From the NCBI RefSeq assembly GCF_000739375.1, contig NZ_CP006704.1, positions 1,798,001 to 1,862,000 on the forward strand: a DNA stretch of 64,000 bases, written 5' to 3'. The notes below the pieces were generated by a model, which saw nothing but the letters and a program-made list of their open reading frames with translations, searched no databases and was not told the origin of the DNA. Positions 16,395 to 24,852 of this stretch are shown in pieces (position 1 is the first letter of the stretch; every line of letters begins with the position of its first letter). The position numbers were made by a program, and so were the translations under genes. This stretch comes from Comamonas testosteroni TK102 (GTDB lineage Bacteria > Pseudomonadota > Gammaproteobacteria > Burkholderiales > Burkholderiaceae_C).

Positions 16395-17480
16395 ATGAGT
16401 GTTGGAACCCAAACGGCCAGCCGCGTGCCGGCCGCCCCCACCATGAGCGTCTTCGAGCGCTACCTGAGCGTGTGGGTACTGCTGTGCATCGTCGCCGGTA
16501 TCGCGCTCGGCCAGTTCGCGCCCAGCGTGTTCCATGCCATCGGCCGCATGGAGATCGCGCAGGTCAACCTGCCGGTGGGCCTGCTGATCTGGGTGATGAT
16601 CATTCCCATGCTGCTCAAGGTGGACTTCGGCGCTCTCGGCCAAGTCAAGCAGCATTGGCGCGGCATCGGCGTGACGCTGTTCGTCAACTGGGCCGTCAAA
16701 CCCTTCTCGATGGCGCTACTCGCCTGGATCTTCATCCGCCAGGTCTTCGCGCAGTGGCTGCCCTCCGACCAGCTCGACAGCTATGTCGCGGGCCTGATCC
16801 TGCTGGCCGCCGCACCCTGCACGGCAATGGTGTTCGTCTGGAGCCGGCTGACCGGGGGCGATCCTGTGTTCACGCTGTCGCAGGTGGCGCTGAACGACAC
16901 CATCATGGTCTTCGCCTTCGCCCCAATCGTGGGCCTGCTACTGGGCTTATCGTCCATTACGGTGCCGTGGGACACCTTACTGGTATCGGTCGGTCTGTAC
17001 ATCGTGATTCCGGTCATCCTGGCCCAGCTCTGGCGCCGCGCGTTGCTGAGCAAGGGCCAAGCCGCCTTCGACCGGGCGCTGGAGCGCATCGGCCCTCTGT
17101 CGATCGCGGCGCTGCTGCTCACGCTGGTGCTGCTGTTCGCCTTCCAGGGCGAGGCCATCATCCGCCAGCCGCTGGTGATCGCCATGTTGGCGGTGCCGAT
17201 CCTGATCCAGGTGTTCTTCAACTCCGGGTTGGCCTACTGGCTCAACCGTCGGCTGGGCGAGCAGCACAACATTGCCTGTCCCTCGGCGCTGATTGGTGCC
17301 TCCAACTTCTTCGAGCTGGCCGTGGCCGCCGCCATCAGCCTGTTCGGCTTCCAGTCCGGCGCGGCGTTGGCCACCGTGGTCGGCGTGCTGATCGAGGTAC
17401 CCGTGATGCTGCTGGTCGTGCGCGTGGTCAACCGCTCGCGCGGCTGGTACGAATGCGGCCCGAACTCCGCCACCCGATAA
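16395..17480 (+). CDS. acr3: ACR3-family arsenite efflux transporter
   Basis: A 361-residue inner-membrane carrier with ten predicted membrane segments. The conserved cysteine is in AAPCTAMVFVWSRLTGGDP, and the second signature around NDTIMVFAFAPIVGLLLG is also clear. It exports As(OH)3/arsenite using the proton gradient. The start at 16395 (MSVGTQTASR) follows the arsC stop by ten bases; an overlapping upstream frame is rejected. It is often annotated arsB, but the sequence is of the ACR3 rather than the ArsB family. Confidence 0.93.
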   Translation: MSVGTQTASRVPAAPTMSVFERYLSVWVLLCIVAGIALGQFAPSVFHAIGRMEIAQVNLPVGLLIWVMIIPMLLKVDFGALGQVKQHWRGIGVTLFVNWAVKPFSMALLAWIFIRQVFAQWLPSDQLDSYVAGLILLAAAPCTAMVFVWSRLTGGDPVFTLSQVALNDTIMVFAFAPIVGLLLGLSSITVPWDTLLVSVGLYIVIPVILAQLWRRALLSKGQAAFDRALERIGPLSIAALLLTLVLLFAFQGEAIIRQPLVIAMLAVPILIQVFFNSGLAYWLNRRLGEQHNIACPSALIGASNFFELAVAAAISLFGFQSGAALATVVGVLIEVPVMLLVVRVVNRSRGWYECGPNSATR

Positions 17481-17497
17481 CCAACCAGGTCACTCCC

Positions 17498-17920
17498 ATG
17501 AGCACCGTCACGATCTACCACAATCCCGACTGCGGCACCTCGCGCAACGTGCTGGCCCTGATCCGCAACAGCGGCGAGGAGCCCACGGTCATCGAGTACC
17601 TGAAGACCCCGCCCGATCGGGCGACGCTGATGGTGCTGATCGCCGCAATGGGCGTATCGGCGCGCGCCGTGCTGCGCGAGAAAGGCACGCCCTATGCCGA
17701 ACTGGGCCTGGGCGACCCGCAGTGGGGCGATGACCGGTTGATCGACTTCATGCTCCAGCATCCCATCCTCATCAACCGGCCCATTGTGGTCACGCCGCTG
17801 GGCACGCGCCTGTGCCGGCCTTCGGAGGCCGTGCTGGACATCCTGCCGCAGCCGCAGCGCGGCGCGTTCCGCAAGGAAGACGGCGAAGCCGTGGTGGATG
17901 CGGAGGGTCGCAGGGTCTGA
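17498..17920 (+). CDS. arsC2: Arsenate reductase, glutaredoxin-coupled (ArsC/Spx-fold)
   Basis: A 140-residue protein with the catalytic cysteine in HNPDCGTSRNVLALI (residues 8-22), the residues expected to bind arsenate in NRPIVVTPLGTRLCRP, and LLQHP-like ILINRP spacing typical of the E. coli R773 ArsC. It needs glutathione and glutaredoxin. It is the second, structurally unrelated arsenate reductase of the operon, 17 bp after acr3, and probably ends the arsenic transcript. Confidence 0.9.
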   Translation: MSTVTIYHNPDCGTSRNVLALIRNSGEEPTVIEYLKTPPDRATLMVLIAAMGVSARAVLREKGTPYAELGLGDPQWGDDRLIDFMLQHPILINRPIVVTPLGTRLCRPSEAVLDILPQPQRGAFRKEDGEAVVDAEGRRV

Positions 17921-17960
17921 GACCTCCCGCACAAGCGGCAGGCAATCTGAAGTGAGGCTG

Positions 17961-17992
17961 GTATTATCGAATTTCGTTATCGATATTCGATA
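17961..17992 (+). promoter_or_regulatory. padR-chrA promoter with palindromic operator at the start codon
   Basis: A TATTAT -10-like box lies within GTATTATCGAAT (17961-17972), the same 12-mer found upstream of arsR. A perfect 8-bp inverted repeat, TATCGAAT (17965-17972) and ATTCGATA (17985-17992), with a nested palindrome TATCGATA (17978-17985), reaches the A of the padR start codon. Binding by the PadR protein would block transcription and initiation. No Shine-Dalgarno is visible. Confidence 0.6.
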
Positions 17993-18321
17993 TGAAAGAG
18001 AAACCTACTCCACGTGCCATGGAGCACCACGACCTGCTGTCGGGGCTGATCCGCCTGCATGTGCTGCACCACGCAGCCGAGCAGGAGATCTACGGGCAAT
18101 GGATGATCGACGAGCTGGCCCACCACGGCTACCGCCTCTCCCCCGGAACGCTGTACCCGATGCTGCACAAGATGGAGCGCGACGGCTACCTCGTCTCCCG
18201 CCAGGAGCGTGAAGGGCGCACCGTGCGCAAGCTCTACACGATCACGCCCAAGGGCAAGGAAGGCTTGGCGCTGGCCAAGGACCGCATCCGGGAGTTCACC
18301 GGGGAGGCGATGCACAAATGA
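17992..18321 (+). CDS. PadR-family regulator of chrA
   Basis: A 109-residue PadR-type winged helix: IYGQWMIDELAHHGYRLSPGTLYPMLHKM holds the recognition region and DGYLVSRQEREGRTVRKLYTITPKG the wing, followed by a short dimerisation helix. It overlaps chrA by ATGA, so it is very likely the chromate-linked repressor of the pair and its own operator sits on the start codon. The ligand is unknown. PadR-chrA pairs recur in metal-resistance cargo of ICEs. Confidence 0.85.
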   Translation: MKEKPTPRAMEHHDLLSGLIRLHVLHHAAEQEIYGQWMIDELAHHGYRLSPGTLYPMLHKMERDGYLVSRQEREGRTVRKLYTITPKGKEGLALAKDRIREFTGEAMHK

Positions 18322-19547
18322 CAGATTCCACCAACACCTTGCAGCATGAGGCCGCTGCCGCGCGCGGCTCACCCGTCGAAGTCTTCGGCGCCTTCCTCAA
18401 GCTGGGGCTGACCTCCTTCGGCGGGCCGATCGCGCATCTGGGCTATTTCCGCTCGGAGTTCGTCGAGCGTCGCCGCTGGCTGGATGACCGCAGCTACTCC
18501 GATCTGGTCGCCCTGTGCCAGTTCCTGCCGGGGCCGGCCAGCAGCCAGGTCGGTATGGCGCTGGGGTTGGGCCGCGCGGGCTGGCTGGGGCTGCTGGCGG
18601 CCTGGGCCGGATTCACCTTGCCATCGGCGATTGCGCTGATCCTGTTCGCCTTTGGCATCGCCGAGTACCAGGGGCTGGCCCAGTCCGGCTGGGTGCACGG
18701 GCTCAAGGTCGTCGCCGTGGCCATCGTGGCGCAAGCGGTCTGGGGGATGGTCAAGTCGTTGTGCCCGGACCGGCCGCGCGCCGCGCTGGCCATTCTGGCG
18801 GCGCTGCTGACCATGGTCCTGCCCTCGGCCGCGGGACAGCTTGCCGCCATCGCGGTGGCAGGGCTGCTGGGCTGGTGGACATTGAAGATCGCGCAACCCG
18901 GCGGCGGCCACGCCCACAGCTACCCCGTCTCGCGCAAGCTGGGCATCGTGGCGCTGCTGCTGTTTGCCGCACCGCTCGTCGGGCTGCCCCTGTGGGCGGC
19001 AGCCACGGACTCGTCCACGATAGCCCTGCTGGAAGGGGTGTACCGCTCCGGTGCACTGGTCTTCGGCGGTGGACACGTTGTGCTGCCGCTGCTGCAGGCC
19101 TCGGTGGTGCCCAGCGGCGTCGTGAGCAATGCCGACTTCCTGGCCGGCTACGGTGCGGCGCAGGCCGTGCCGGGGCCGCTGTTCACTTTCTCGGCCTACC
19201 TCGGCGCGGTCGCCCACGGACCGCTGCATGGCTGGATCGGCGGGCTGGCACTCCTGGGCACGATCTTCCTCCCCGCTTTTTTCATGCTGGTCGGTGCACT
19301 GCCGTTCTGGGAAGGGCTGCGCCACCGCGCGGGCATCCAGACGGCCATGGCCGGCATCAACGCCGGCGTGGTCGGTATTCTGGTGTCCGCCCTCTATGAC
19401 CCGGTATGGACGAGTGCCATCCACAGCAAGGCGGATTTTGGGCTGGCGCTGCTCTCGTTCGGACTGCTGACGGTGGGGCGCGTGCCGCCGGCGCTCGTGG
19501 TGCTGTTAGCCGGGCTGGTGGGCTGGGTCATGGCGATGGGCGTCTGA
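18318..19547 (+). CDS. chrA: ChrA chromate efflux transporter
   Basis: A 409-residue protein of the long-chain CHR family, made of two homologous CHR halves. The first opens with KLGLTSFGGPIAHLGYF and has FLPGPASSQVGMALG; the second repeats the pattern with VFGGGHVVLPLL and AAQAVPGPLFTFSAYLGA. It is predicted to export chromate across the inner membrane in exchange for another ion. Its start overlaps padR. No chrB is nearby; regulation is by the PadR protein instead. Confidence 0.92.
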   Translation: MTDSTNTLQHEAAAARGSPVEVFGAFLKLGLTSFGGPIAHLGYFRSEFVERRRWLDDRSYSDLVALCQFLPGPASSQVGMALGLGRAGWLGLLAAWAGFTLPSAIALILFAFGIAEYQGLAQSGWVHGLKVVAVAIVAQAVWGMVKSLCPDRPRAALAILAALLTMVLPSAAGQLAAIAVAGLLGWWTLKIAQPGGGHAHSYPVSRKLGIVALLLFAAPLVGLPLWAAATDSSTIALLEGVYRSGALVFGGGHVVLPLLQASVVPSGVVSNADFLAGYGAAQAVPGPLFTFSAYLGAVAHGPLHGWIGGLALLGTIFLPAFFMLVGALPFWEGLRHRAGIQTAMAGINAGVVGILVSALYDPVWTSAIHSKADFGLALLSFGLLTVGRVPPALVVLLAGLVGWVMAMGV

Positions 19548-19552
19548 ATCTC

Positions 19553-20083
19553 ATGTGGCACACCCTGACCATCCAGCTCCGACACGAAACCGCCGACGAC
19601 ATTGCCGCCATCGAAGCGGTCACGACCGCCGCCTTCGCTGATGCACCACACACCAGCCACACCGAGCAATTCATCGTGCGCGCCTTGCGTGCCGCCAACG
19701 AACTGACGCTTTCCATCGTGGCCGAAGAACATGGGCGCGTCGTCGGTCACGTCGCGCTGTCGCCAGTAACGATCACCCATGAGCACAGGCGAAAGACCGA
19801 GGGCTGGTATGGGTTGGGGCCGATCTCCGTCCTGCCGCCAAGGCAGGGGCGAGGCATCGGTTCGCGCCTGATGGAACAGGCGCTGTCTGAACTGCGGGCT
19901 ATGCAGGCCGCAGGCTGCGTGCTGCTGGGAGATCCAACGTACTACACGCGCTTTGGCTTCCAGGCCCATGCGGGCTTGCAACTGCCGGGCGTGCCGCCCG
20001 GCTATTTCATGGCGCTGGCCCTGCATGGGACAGTGCCGGAAGGCATCGCGCACTACAGCGATGCCTTCAACGCCGCCGCCTGA
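19553..20083 (+). CDS. GNAT-family N-acetyltransferase (ICE copy)
   Basis: A 176-residue GNAT protein with the acetyl-CoA site GLGPISVLPPRQGRGIGSRLM (about residues 83-103). It begins five bases after chrA and is probably cotranscribed with it. The substrate is unknown; the family includes YhbS-like enzymes. A clear paralogue sits in the chromosomal part of the window (48948-49448), sharing HTEQFIVRALR and CVLLGDP. Whether it contributes to metal resistance is unknown. Its last codons form the left arm of a terminator. Confidence 0.85.
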   Translation: MWHTLTIQLRHETADDIAAIEAVTTAAFADAPHTSHTEQFIVRALRAANELTLSIVAEEHGRVVGHVALSPVTITHEHRRKTEGWYGLGPISVLPPRQGRGIGSRLMEQALSELRAMQAAGCVLLGDPTYYTRFGFQAHAGLQLPGVPPGYFMALALHGTVPEGIAHYSDAFNAAA

Positions 20084-20108
20084 GCCAGCGCGAAGGCGGC
20101 GGCGTTTT
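20071..20108 (+). terminator. Rho-independent terminator of the chrA-GNAT transcript
   Basis: A perfect 11-bp stem, CGCCGCCGCCT (20071-20081) and AGGCGGCGGCG (20094-20104), is followed by TTTTAATT. The left arm lies within the end of the GNAT gene. Confidence 0.75.
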
Positions 20109-20249
20109 AATTCGGCTATTGGCCTTGAACACCGGGCGCGGCCACTGTCGCACCCGGATTTCGCGTCCACCGCGCCCAGGGCGGAACGGCCTGGGCGCGG
20201 TGCTGATCGCGGTTATTCCTTCGTCTCGATGCGCCACCACACAAAGCGA

Positions 20250-20275
20250 AGCGCCCCGGTCGAGGCCGGGGCGCT
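20250..20275 (-). terminator. Hairpin terminator of the parB operon
   Basis: A 10-bp stem, AGCGCCCCGG (20250-20259) and CCGGGGCGCT (20266-20275), lies 15 bases after the parB stop. On the minus strand it is followed only by a weak CGCTTTG, so termination efficiency is uncertain. Confidence 0.55.
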
Positions 20276-20290
20276 CGCCTTCGGCGCGGG

Positions 20291-22351
20291 TCAAGCGGCC
20301 AGCGCCTCGGCGGGTTCATCCGCCATTGCTTCGGCATCCTCCGGGGCGTCCTGCTCCGGGCCGGCCTCCTGCGCGGTGTCCTGCGGGCCTTCGGCCTTGA
20401 AGATGGCAGGCATCCAGCCCGTGCCATCGGCCAGCCGCTCGGCCTCGCTGGCAATGTCGGCCTTCTTGAGTTTCGCCAGCCGGGTGACGGATTCCGGTGC
20501 AAACGCGCCCACGGCATCCAGAATCACGGCCTTGGAAACGTGCTTGAAGTAGCCTTCTGCGGTCGGCTTCCACCATGCGGCCATGTCGAGGCCCACGGCC
20601 TGCGCCAGTTCCGCGCCGGGCTGGTACGTCGTGGCGCGAGGCGTCACCACGTCCACCGTAGAGGCCACGCATACGGCCAGCAGCCGCACCAGTTCGTCTT
20701 GCGACTTCGCCAGCAGCACGGCGAACAGTTCGGCGCTGTCCTCCGGCAAGGCTTCACCGGCCACCTGTTGCAGTTCGCGCAGCGCCACGGCGGCGGGCGA
20801 TTCCGGCCAGTCCGGGGCCATGCCTTCCAGCCGGTCTTGCGCCGTGAGGCGCACGCCGAGCGGCAGGCCATCGCCATAGGCGTCGGGATGCAAGACGGTC
20901 TGCACCATGCCATGCACCAGCGCGGCCAGCGCGACGTGCGGATGCCGGGCGACTTCGATTTGCAGCGCCGCCGTGCGGTGGGCGCTCAACCGCTGCGCCA
21001 GCCGGTCGGACAGGCTCGCGGCTTTGGGCGCGTCGTCGGCGTCCTCGTGCTCGTCGTTGGCGGCTTCGCCTTCGGCACTGCCGAAACCGCGCCGCAGCTT
21101 TTCAAGCGTGCGCAGCGCCTTCGCCTCGGCTTCGCGCAGCAGGCCGCGATGAATGACGGCCTCGCCGCTGCGGTCGATGGTGACGATGGCACCGGCCACC
21201 TCGCGCACTTCGGGGGCATAGCCTTGTAAGGCGTCCTCCGCGTCTTGCAGTTCCCCGACCACCTGATCGCGCCGCTGTTCCAGTTTCTCGGCCTTGGCCT
21301 CGTCCTCGCTGCTTTCAACTTGGCAGGCTTCTTCCAGTTCGGCTTCGATCTTTTCGAGGCGGGTTTCCAGCGAGGCGATGCGGCGAGCCTCGCGGCTGGT
21401 CGGCTCGCGGCGGTGGCGCGGGGCGTTCTGGAACGCCTGCCGTTCCTCGTAGGCCAGATGCGGCACGGCCTCCACCCATGCCCATCCCTCGGCGCGCACG
21501 TCCTCGGCCAGCATTGCCAGCTTGTCGCGCACCAGCGTTTCCAGCACTGCGGTATCGGTGAGGTAGGTTCCGGCATCGCCTTCTGCGAACAGGTCGCGGC
21601 GGATGCCGCCGCCTGCCTGCCGGTAGGCGTCCAGCCCGACGAAGCGCACCAGCGCGTGCGCGGCGTCGATTTCGCGCTCGGTCAGGCGCTCGCGCAGCTT
21701 GGACGGGCTGCGCTGCCATTCCGGCGCACCATAGAACGCGGCTTCCTGCGCGGTGTGGTCGTCGGTGATGGTCAAGGCCATCAACTGTTCCAGCGTCGCG
21801 GCTCCGGCGCGGTAATCGGCCAGCAGGCGCGGCGAGACGTTCGCCAGCTTCAAGCGGCGCTGCACCACCAGCGGGGACACGCCGAAGTCTGCGGCAATGT
21901 CCTCCACCGAGCGGCCTTCCTTGACCAGCGCGGCGAAGGCCGCGAACTGGTCGGCGGGGTGCATGTTCTCGCGCTGCACGTTCTCCGCGAGGCTGACGGT
22001 GCGGGCGGACGCATCGGCCACCAGCAGGCACGGCACTTCGTAGTCGGCGGGGATGCGCTTCTTCTTCGCCAGCAGCTTCAAGGCGGTCAGGCGACGGTCG
22101 CCTGCGACGACTTCGTATTGCTCGCCATCGGCGGCGAGGATGACGATCAGGTTTTGCAGCAGGCCGATGCGGGCAATGCTCGCGGCCAGTTCGGGGATGG
22201 ATTGGCGCGGGGTCGTGCGGACGTTGCGCTTGGAGCGGCGCGGCAACAACTGCGAGAGGGGGACCAAGATCAGGTTCTTGGTCGGGTCGGCCACTTCCAG
22301 CGGTGCGGCGGCTTCGATGGCGACGGCTTCGGTTTTGAGTACGGCGTTCAT
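20291..22351 (-). CDS. parB: Large ParB/KorB-like nuclease-domain protein
   Basis: A 686-residue ParB-family protein. The N-terminal ParB/sulfiredoxin-like domain (about 25-125) includes LPRRSKRNVRTTPRQSIPELAASI, then GLLQNLIV, VVAGDRRLTALK and LAENVQRENMHPADQF; the helix-turn-helix follows (SVEDIAADFGVSPLVVQRRLKLANVSP, about 150-176). The rest is long, with a charged coiled-coil stretch (about 310-400). Such large ParB-like proteins are standard in plasmids and ICEs and could act in partition or gene control. It is far from parA, next to DUF932, as in related ICEs. The C-terminal tail is acidic and Ala-rich. Confidence 0.88.
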   Translation of the reverse strand: MNAVLKTEAVAIEAAAPLEVADPTKNLILVPLSQLLPRRSKRNVRTTPRQSIPELAASIARIGLLQNLIVILAADGEQYEVVAGDRRLTALKLLAKKKRIPADYEVPCLLVADASARTVSLAENVQRENMHPADQFAAFAALVKEGRSVEDIAADFGVSPLVVQRRLKLANVSPRLLADYRAGAATLEQLMALTITDDHTAQEAAFYGAPEWQRSPSKLRERLTEREIDAAHALVRFVGLDAYRQAGGGIRRDLFAEGDAGTYLTDTAVLETLVRDKLAMLAEDVRAEGWAWVEAVPHLAYEERQAFQNAPRHRREPTSREARRIASLETRLEKIEAELEEACQVESSEDEAKAEKLEQRRDQVVGELQDAEDALQGYAPEVREVAGAIVTIDRSGEAVIHRGLLREAEAKALRTLEKLRRGFGSAEGEAANDEHEDADDAPKAASLSDRLAQRLSAHRTAALQIEVARHPHVALAALVHGMVQTVLHPDAYGDGLPLGVRLTAQDRLEGMAPDWPESPAAVALRELQQVAGEALPEDSAELFAVLLAKSQDELVRLLAVCVASTVDVVTPRATTYQPGAELAQAVGLDMAAWWKPTAEGYFKHVSKAVILDAVGAFAPESVTRLAKLKKADIASEAERLADGTGWMPAIFKAEGPQDTAQEAGPEQDAPEDAEAMADEPAEALAA

Positions 22352-22429
22352 GGTGATAACTCCTTGCGGTTGGGGTGCAGCAGCGAGAGAAGCGGCAAGG
22401 GCTGCTGCCTGCCCCTGCCGCGTGGGGAT

Positions 22430-23254
22430 TCAGGCTTTCAACTGGCGCAGGCCATCGGCCAGCAGCCACAGGGCGCGGTTCAGGCGCACGCTTTGGTCGA
22501 TGCCCTGCACGGGCCGGGTGGTCTGGCGGCGGCCATTCGCGGCGCGGGCGGACAGGCCGCCTTTGGTCAAGTTCTCCTGCGTGCGGTTGAACACGCTCCA
22601 CAGGTCGCGGCGGTCGTCGTCATGGCGGCGCGGCCTCAGGATTTGCGATTCCGTGATGGGCGCGGGCTTGTCCTCGTCGTACTTCAACGCCAGCGCAGCG
22701 CGGGCGAACACTTCCGATTCCCCGGCGTCCAGCGTGATCGCGCGCATGGCATCGCGCGATTCCTGCGCCCGGTCGAAGCCGTGCAGGACTTCGTAAGCGC
22801 CTTCGATCACCTGCGCCGCCACGTCGCCCTTGTGCGGTACGCGCACGTCGGCCACGGTGTCACCGCAGACAAGGCCATTGCTGCAAACAAAGCGGAACAT
22901 CCCGGCCAGCATCTGATAGCTGCTGGTGCCGTCATGGGAGTTCAGCAGGATGATTTCGTTGGCCTCGCGGCCGTTGATCTGGCTGGCGTGGCGCAGCCGG
23001 ATCATGTGCTTGGTGTAGTCACGGCGGTCGTCATGGCGCACGCGGGTTTGCGTCACCATGAAAGGCTCGAAGCCTTCCCCGCGCAGTTCTTGCAGCACGG
23101 TGGCGGTGGGGATGTAGCTGTACCGCTCGGAGCGGCTTTCGTGCGGGGCTTCCGCGTAGATGGACGGGGCCACGGCCCGGATTTGGTCATCGGACAAGGG
23201 ACGTTCCGAACGCAGCACCGGGGAACGGGAAGCGAAGCGGGATGCGAGTTGCAT
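22430..23254 (-). CDS. DUF932 family protein
   Basis: A 274-residue DUF932 protein, recognised by YSYIPTATVLQEL and VTQTRVRHDDRRDYTKHMIRL near the start, EIILLNSHDGTSSYQMLAG in the middle and NRTQENLTKGGLSARAANGR near the end. Phage and plasmid relatives exist; the function is not established, though some annotations call it phage/plasmid-like. It lies 78 bp upstream of parB on the same strand and is probably cotranscribed. The ATG is preceded by AGGAGAAATGCC. Confidence 0.85.
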   Translation of the reverse strand: MQLASRFASRSPVLRSERPLSDDQIRAVAPSIYAEAPHESRSERYSYIPTATVLQELRGEGFEPFMVTQTRVRHDDRRDYTKHMIRLRHASQINGREANEIILLNSHDGTSSYQMLAGMFRFVCSNGLVCGDTVADVRVPHKGDVAAQVIEGAYEVLHGFDRAQESRDAMRAITLDAGESEVFARAALALKYDEDKPAPITESQILRPRRHDDDRRDLWSVFNRTQENLTKGGLSARAANGRRQTTRPVQGIDQSVRLNRALWLLADGLRQLKA

Positions 23255-23600
23255 GGCATTTCTCCTGACAAAGAAAAAAGGGTTTGCTGTTCACCGCATA
23301 CCGGATTCCTAGATTCGGAAGCCCAGCCTTTCGGCTGTTCGGTGCGGTCGGCACGAGGAACCCGGTTGGCCCTGTTGCCACCGTCTTTCCTGAGTTCATC
23401 GCCCGCGACGGTCAGGAGCGCGCGGACGGGGGCCGTCAAGGAGGCAAGCGCAGGGTGGGTGCGGCCCGCAGGCGCAGCCGAGGACACGGCCCTGCGCGCC
23501 TTGACGGCACACGGCCGCGGGCTACAGTCGCGGTGAAGGTGATGAAGTCAGGGGAGACGGCTGGACATGGCCACGGCCCCTCAATACGCCGACCGCACGG

Positions 23601-23759
23601 CAAGCGAAGCGCGCAGGCCCGGATCTAGGAATCCGGGCCGGAGGCGTCAGCCGAGCGGAGCGAGGGAACGATGGAAGCCCGAAGGGGGCGAGACTCGCGT
23701 AGCGAGGCTCGATGCGCAGCACGACAGCGCGACCGGCCATGTTTCTTGGCCGGGGACGC
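23601..23759. repeat. Long imperfect direct repeat, copy 1 (in a 527-bp gene-free stretch)
   Basis: This stretch starts with CAAGCGAAGCGCGCAGGCCC and runs through GGAGGCGTCAGCCGAGCG and GGGAACGATGGAAGCCCG to CCGGGGACGC. It recurs with small changes and indels at 25810-25945. It ends just before the accessory gene at 23782, as the second copy ends before the TIR island. No gene is supportable between 23255 and 23781; the left part of the gap should hold the DUF932 promoter. Confidence 0.75.
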
Positions 23760-23781
23760 ACGACTGTCCTACGATCCCTCT

Positions 23782-24450
23782 ATGGAGGAAACCATCATCA
23801 ACAACGACGATCGTTTGGAGCACATGCTCCACCGCTCCAATGCCTTGCACGAACGTCTGGATGAACTACTGGGCGACGCCGATTTCGATGGATCGCCCCG
23901 TGGCGAGTCAGCTCTTGGCATGTGCCTGGTCGCTATGGAGCATGCAACAGCGATGCGAGCATTGATGGCGCTGCGACTACCCTCGTCCGCCGTCGGCCTC
24001 ATGCGCCTGCAGTTCGAGGCCCTGACGCGGGCAATGTGGCTGCTCTACGCAGCCAGCGACGCAGCGATCGACAAGCTGCTGGCGCCACTGACGCTGCAGA
24101 GCGAACAGGCGGCCAAGAACTTGCCTGGCGCCAGCGAAATGATTGAGCAGATCGGCAAGCGAGTCGGACAAGGCGCGCCGGCGGCTGCGCACCAAATGCT
24201 TTCGCATTTCAAGGATGTGACCTGGCACGGCATGAACTCGTTCGTGCATGGCGGCATTCATCCACTGCGGCGCAGTGCCGACGGCTTCCCGGTCGATCTT
24301 GCGCTACAGGTACTGCGCAGCTCGAACGGTCTGACGACCATGACCGGCATGACGATGGCAGTCCTCACCGGCGACGAGGCCGTGGCCAAGCCCGTGAGTA
24401 AGATCCAGCCGGCATTCGCCGACTGCCTGCCGGATCTCCTGAAACCTTGA
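23782..24450 (+). CDS. Unrecognised ICE accessory protein
   Basis: A 222-residue, largely helical soluble protein. The start ATG (MEETIINNDDRLEHML) follows repeat copy 1 closely. I do not see a catalytic motif; a short hydrophobic run around AMRALMALRLPSSAVGLMRLQFEALTR-type helices suggests a helical bundle, similar to DUF5677/DUF6988-like proteins of unknown function. It is the only plus-strand gene between DUF932 and the second DUF2958 gene, so it looks like an individually acquired gene. The location in a repeat-marked hot spot and next to a defence-like island makes a host-protection role possible, but nothing in the sequence proves it. Confidence 0.65.
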   Translation: MEETIINNDDRLEHMLHRSNALHERLDELLGDADFDGSPRGESALGMCLVAMEHATAMRALMALRLPSSAVGLMRLQFEALTRAMWLLYAASDAAIDKLLAPLTLQSEQAAKNLPGASEMIEQIGKRVGQGAPAAAHQMLSHFKDVTWHGMNSFVHGGIHPLRRSADGFPVDLALQVLRSSNGLTTMTGMTMAVLTGDEAVAKPVSKIQPAFADCLPDLLKP

Positions 24451-24480
24451 ACGAGGCATCTTGCGACGCCCCGCGCGAAA

Positions 24481-24831
24481 TCATTCGATGATCCGCCCGG
24501 CCAGCCGCGCATCGCGCGCATAGGCACTCAGGCGCTTCTCGGCACGGAAGTGCAGATCGCGTTCGACCGGCAACCCGAGCCGCCCGCGCACGGCCGCCAG
24601 CTCCTGCAGGCTGACCCAGCCGATTTCCGGCATCCCCAGGCCCAAATCGCACAGCCCAAAGGCGTGGTCGTGGTCATCGGGATCAATCTCGGTCAGCAGC
24701 CAGGTCGCGCCGGCGTCCGGCGTGAACAGCTTGACCACGGGGGCCGGATCGAAGTCCGGGTTCTCCAAGGATTCGCGGCCGTTGGCCAGCAACACGATGC
24801 GCTGCTCGTCGGTGATGAGTGCGTTGTTCAT
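24481..24831 (-). CDS. DUF2958 protein, copy 2
   Basis: A 116-residue paralogue of the DUF2958 gene at 13001-13351, with exactly the same length. Shared signatures are VVKLFTPDAGATWLL, FGLCDLGLGMPEIGWVSLQEL and VERDLHFRAEKRLSAYAR. The function is unknown. The ATG is preceded by a GGAG/TTCAC-type ribosome site within CAGGAGTTCACC. The sequence upstream (24853-24998) is duplicated upstream of radC, so the two genes may share regulation. Confidence 0.8.
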   Translation of the reverse strand: MNNALITDEQRIVLLANGRESLENPDFDPAPVVKLFTPDAGATWLLTEIDPDDHDHAFGLCDLGLGMPEIGWVSLQELAAVRGRLGLPVERDLHFRAEKRLSAYARDARLAGRIIE

Positions 24832-24852
24832 GGTGAACTCCTGAAAGGAAGC

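Noticed and set aside
21245..23536. A plus-strand open frame of over 760 codons
   Set aside because: It is antisense to parB and DUF932, both of which have recognisable motifs; the frame has low-complexity Gly/Gln/His-rich composition.
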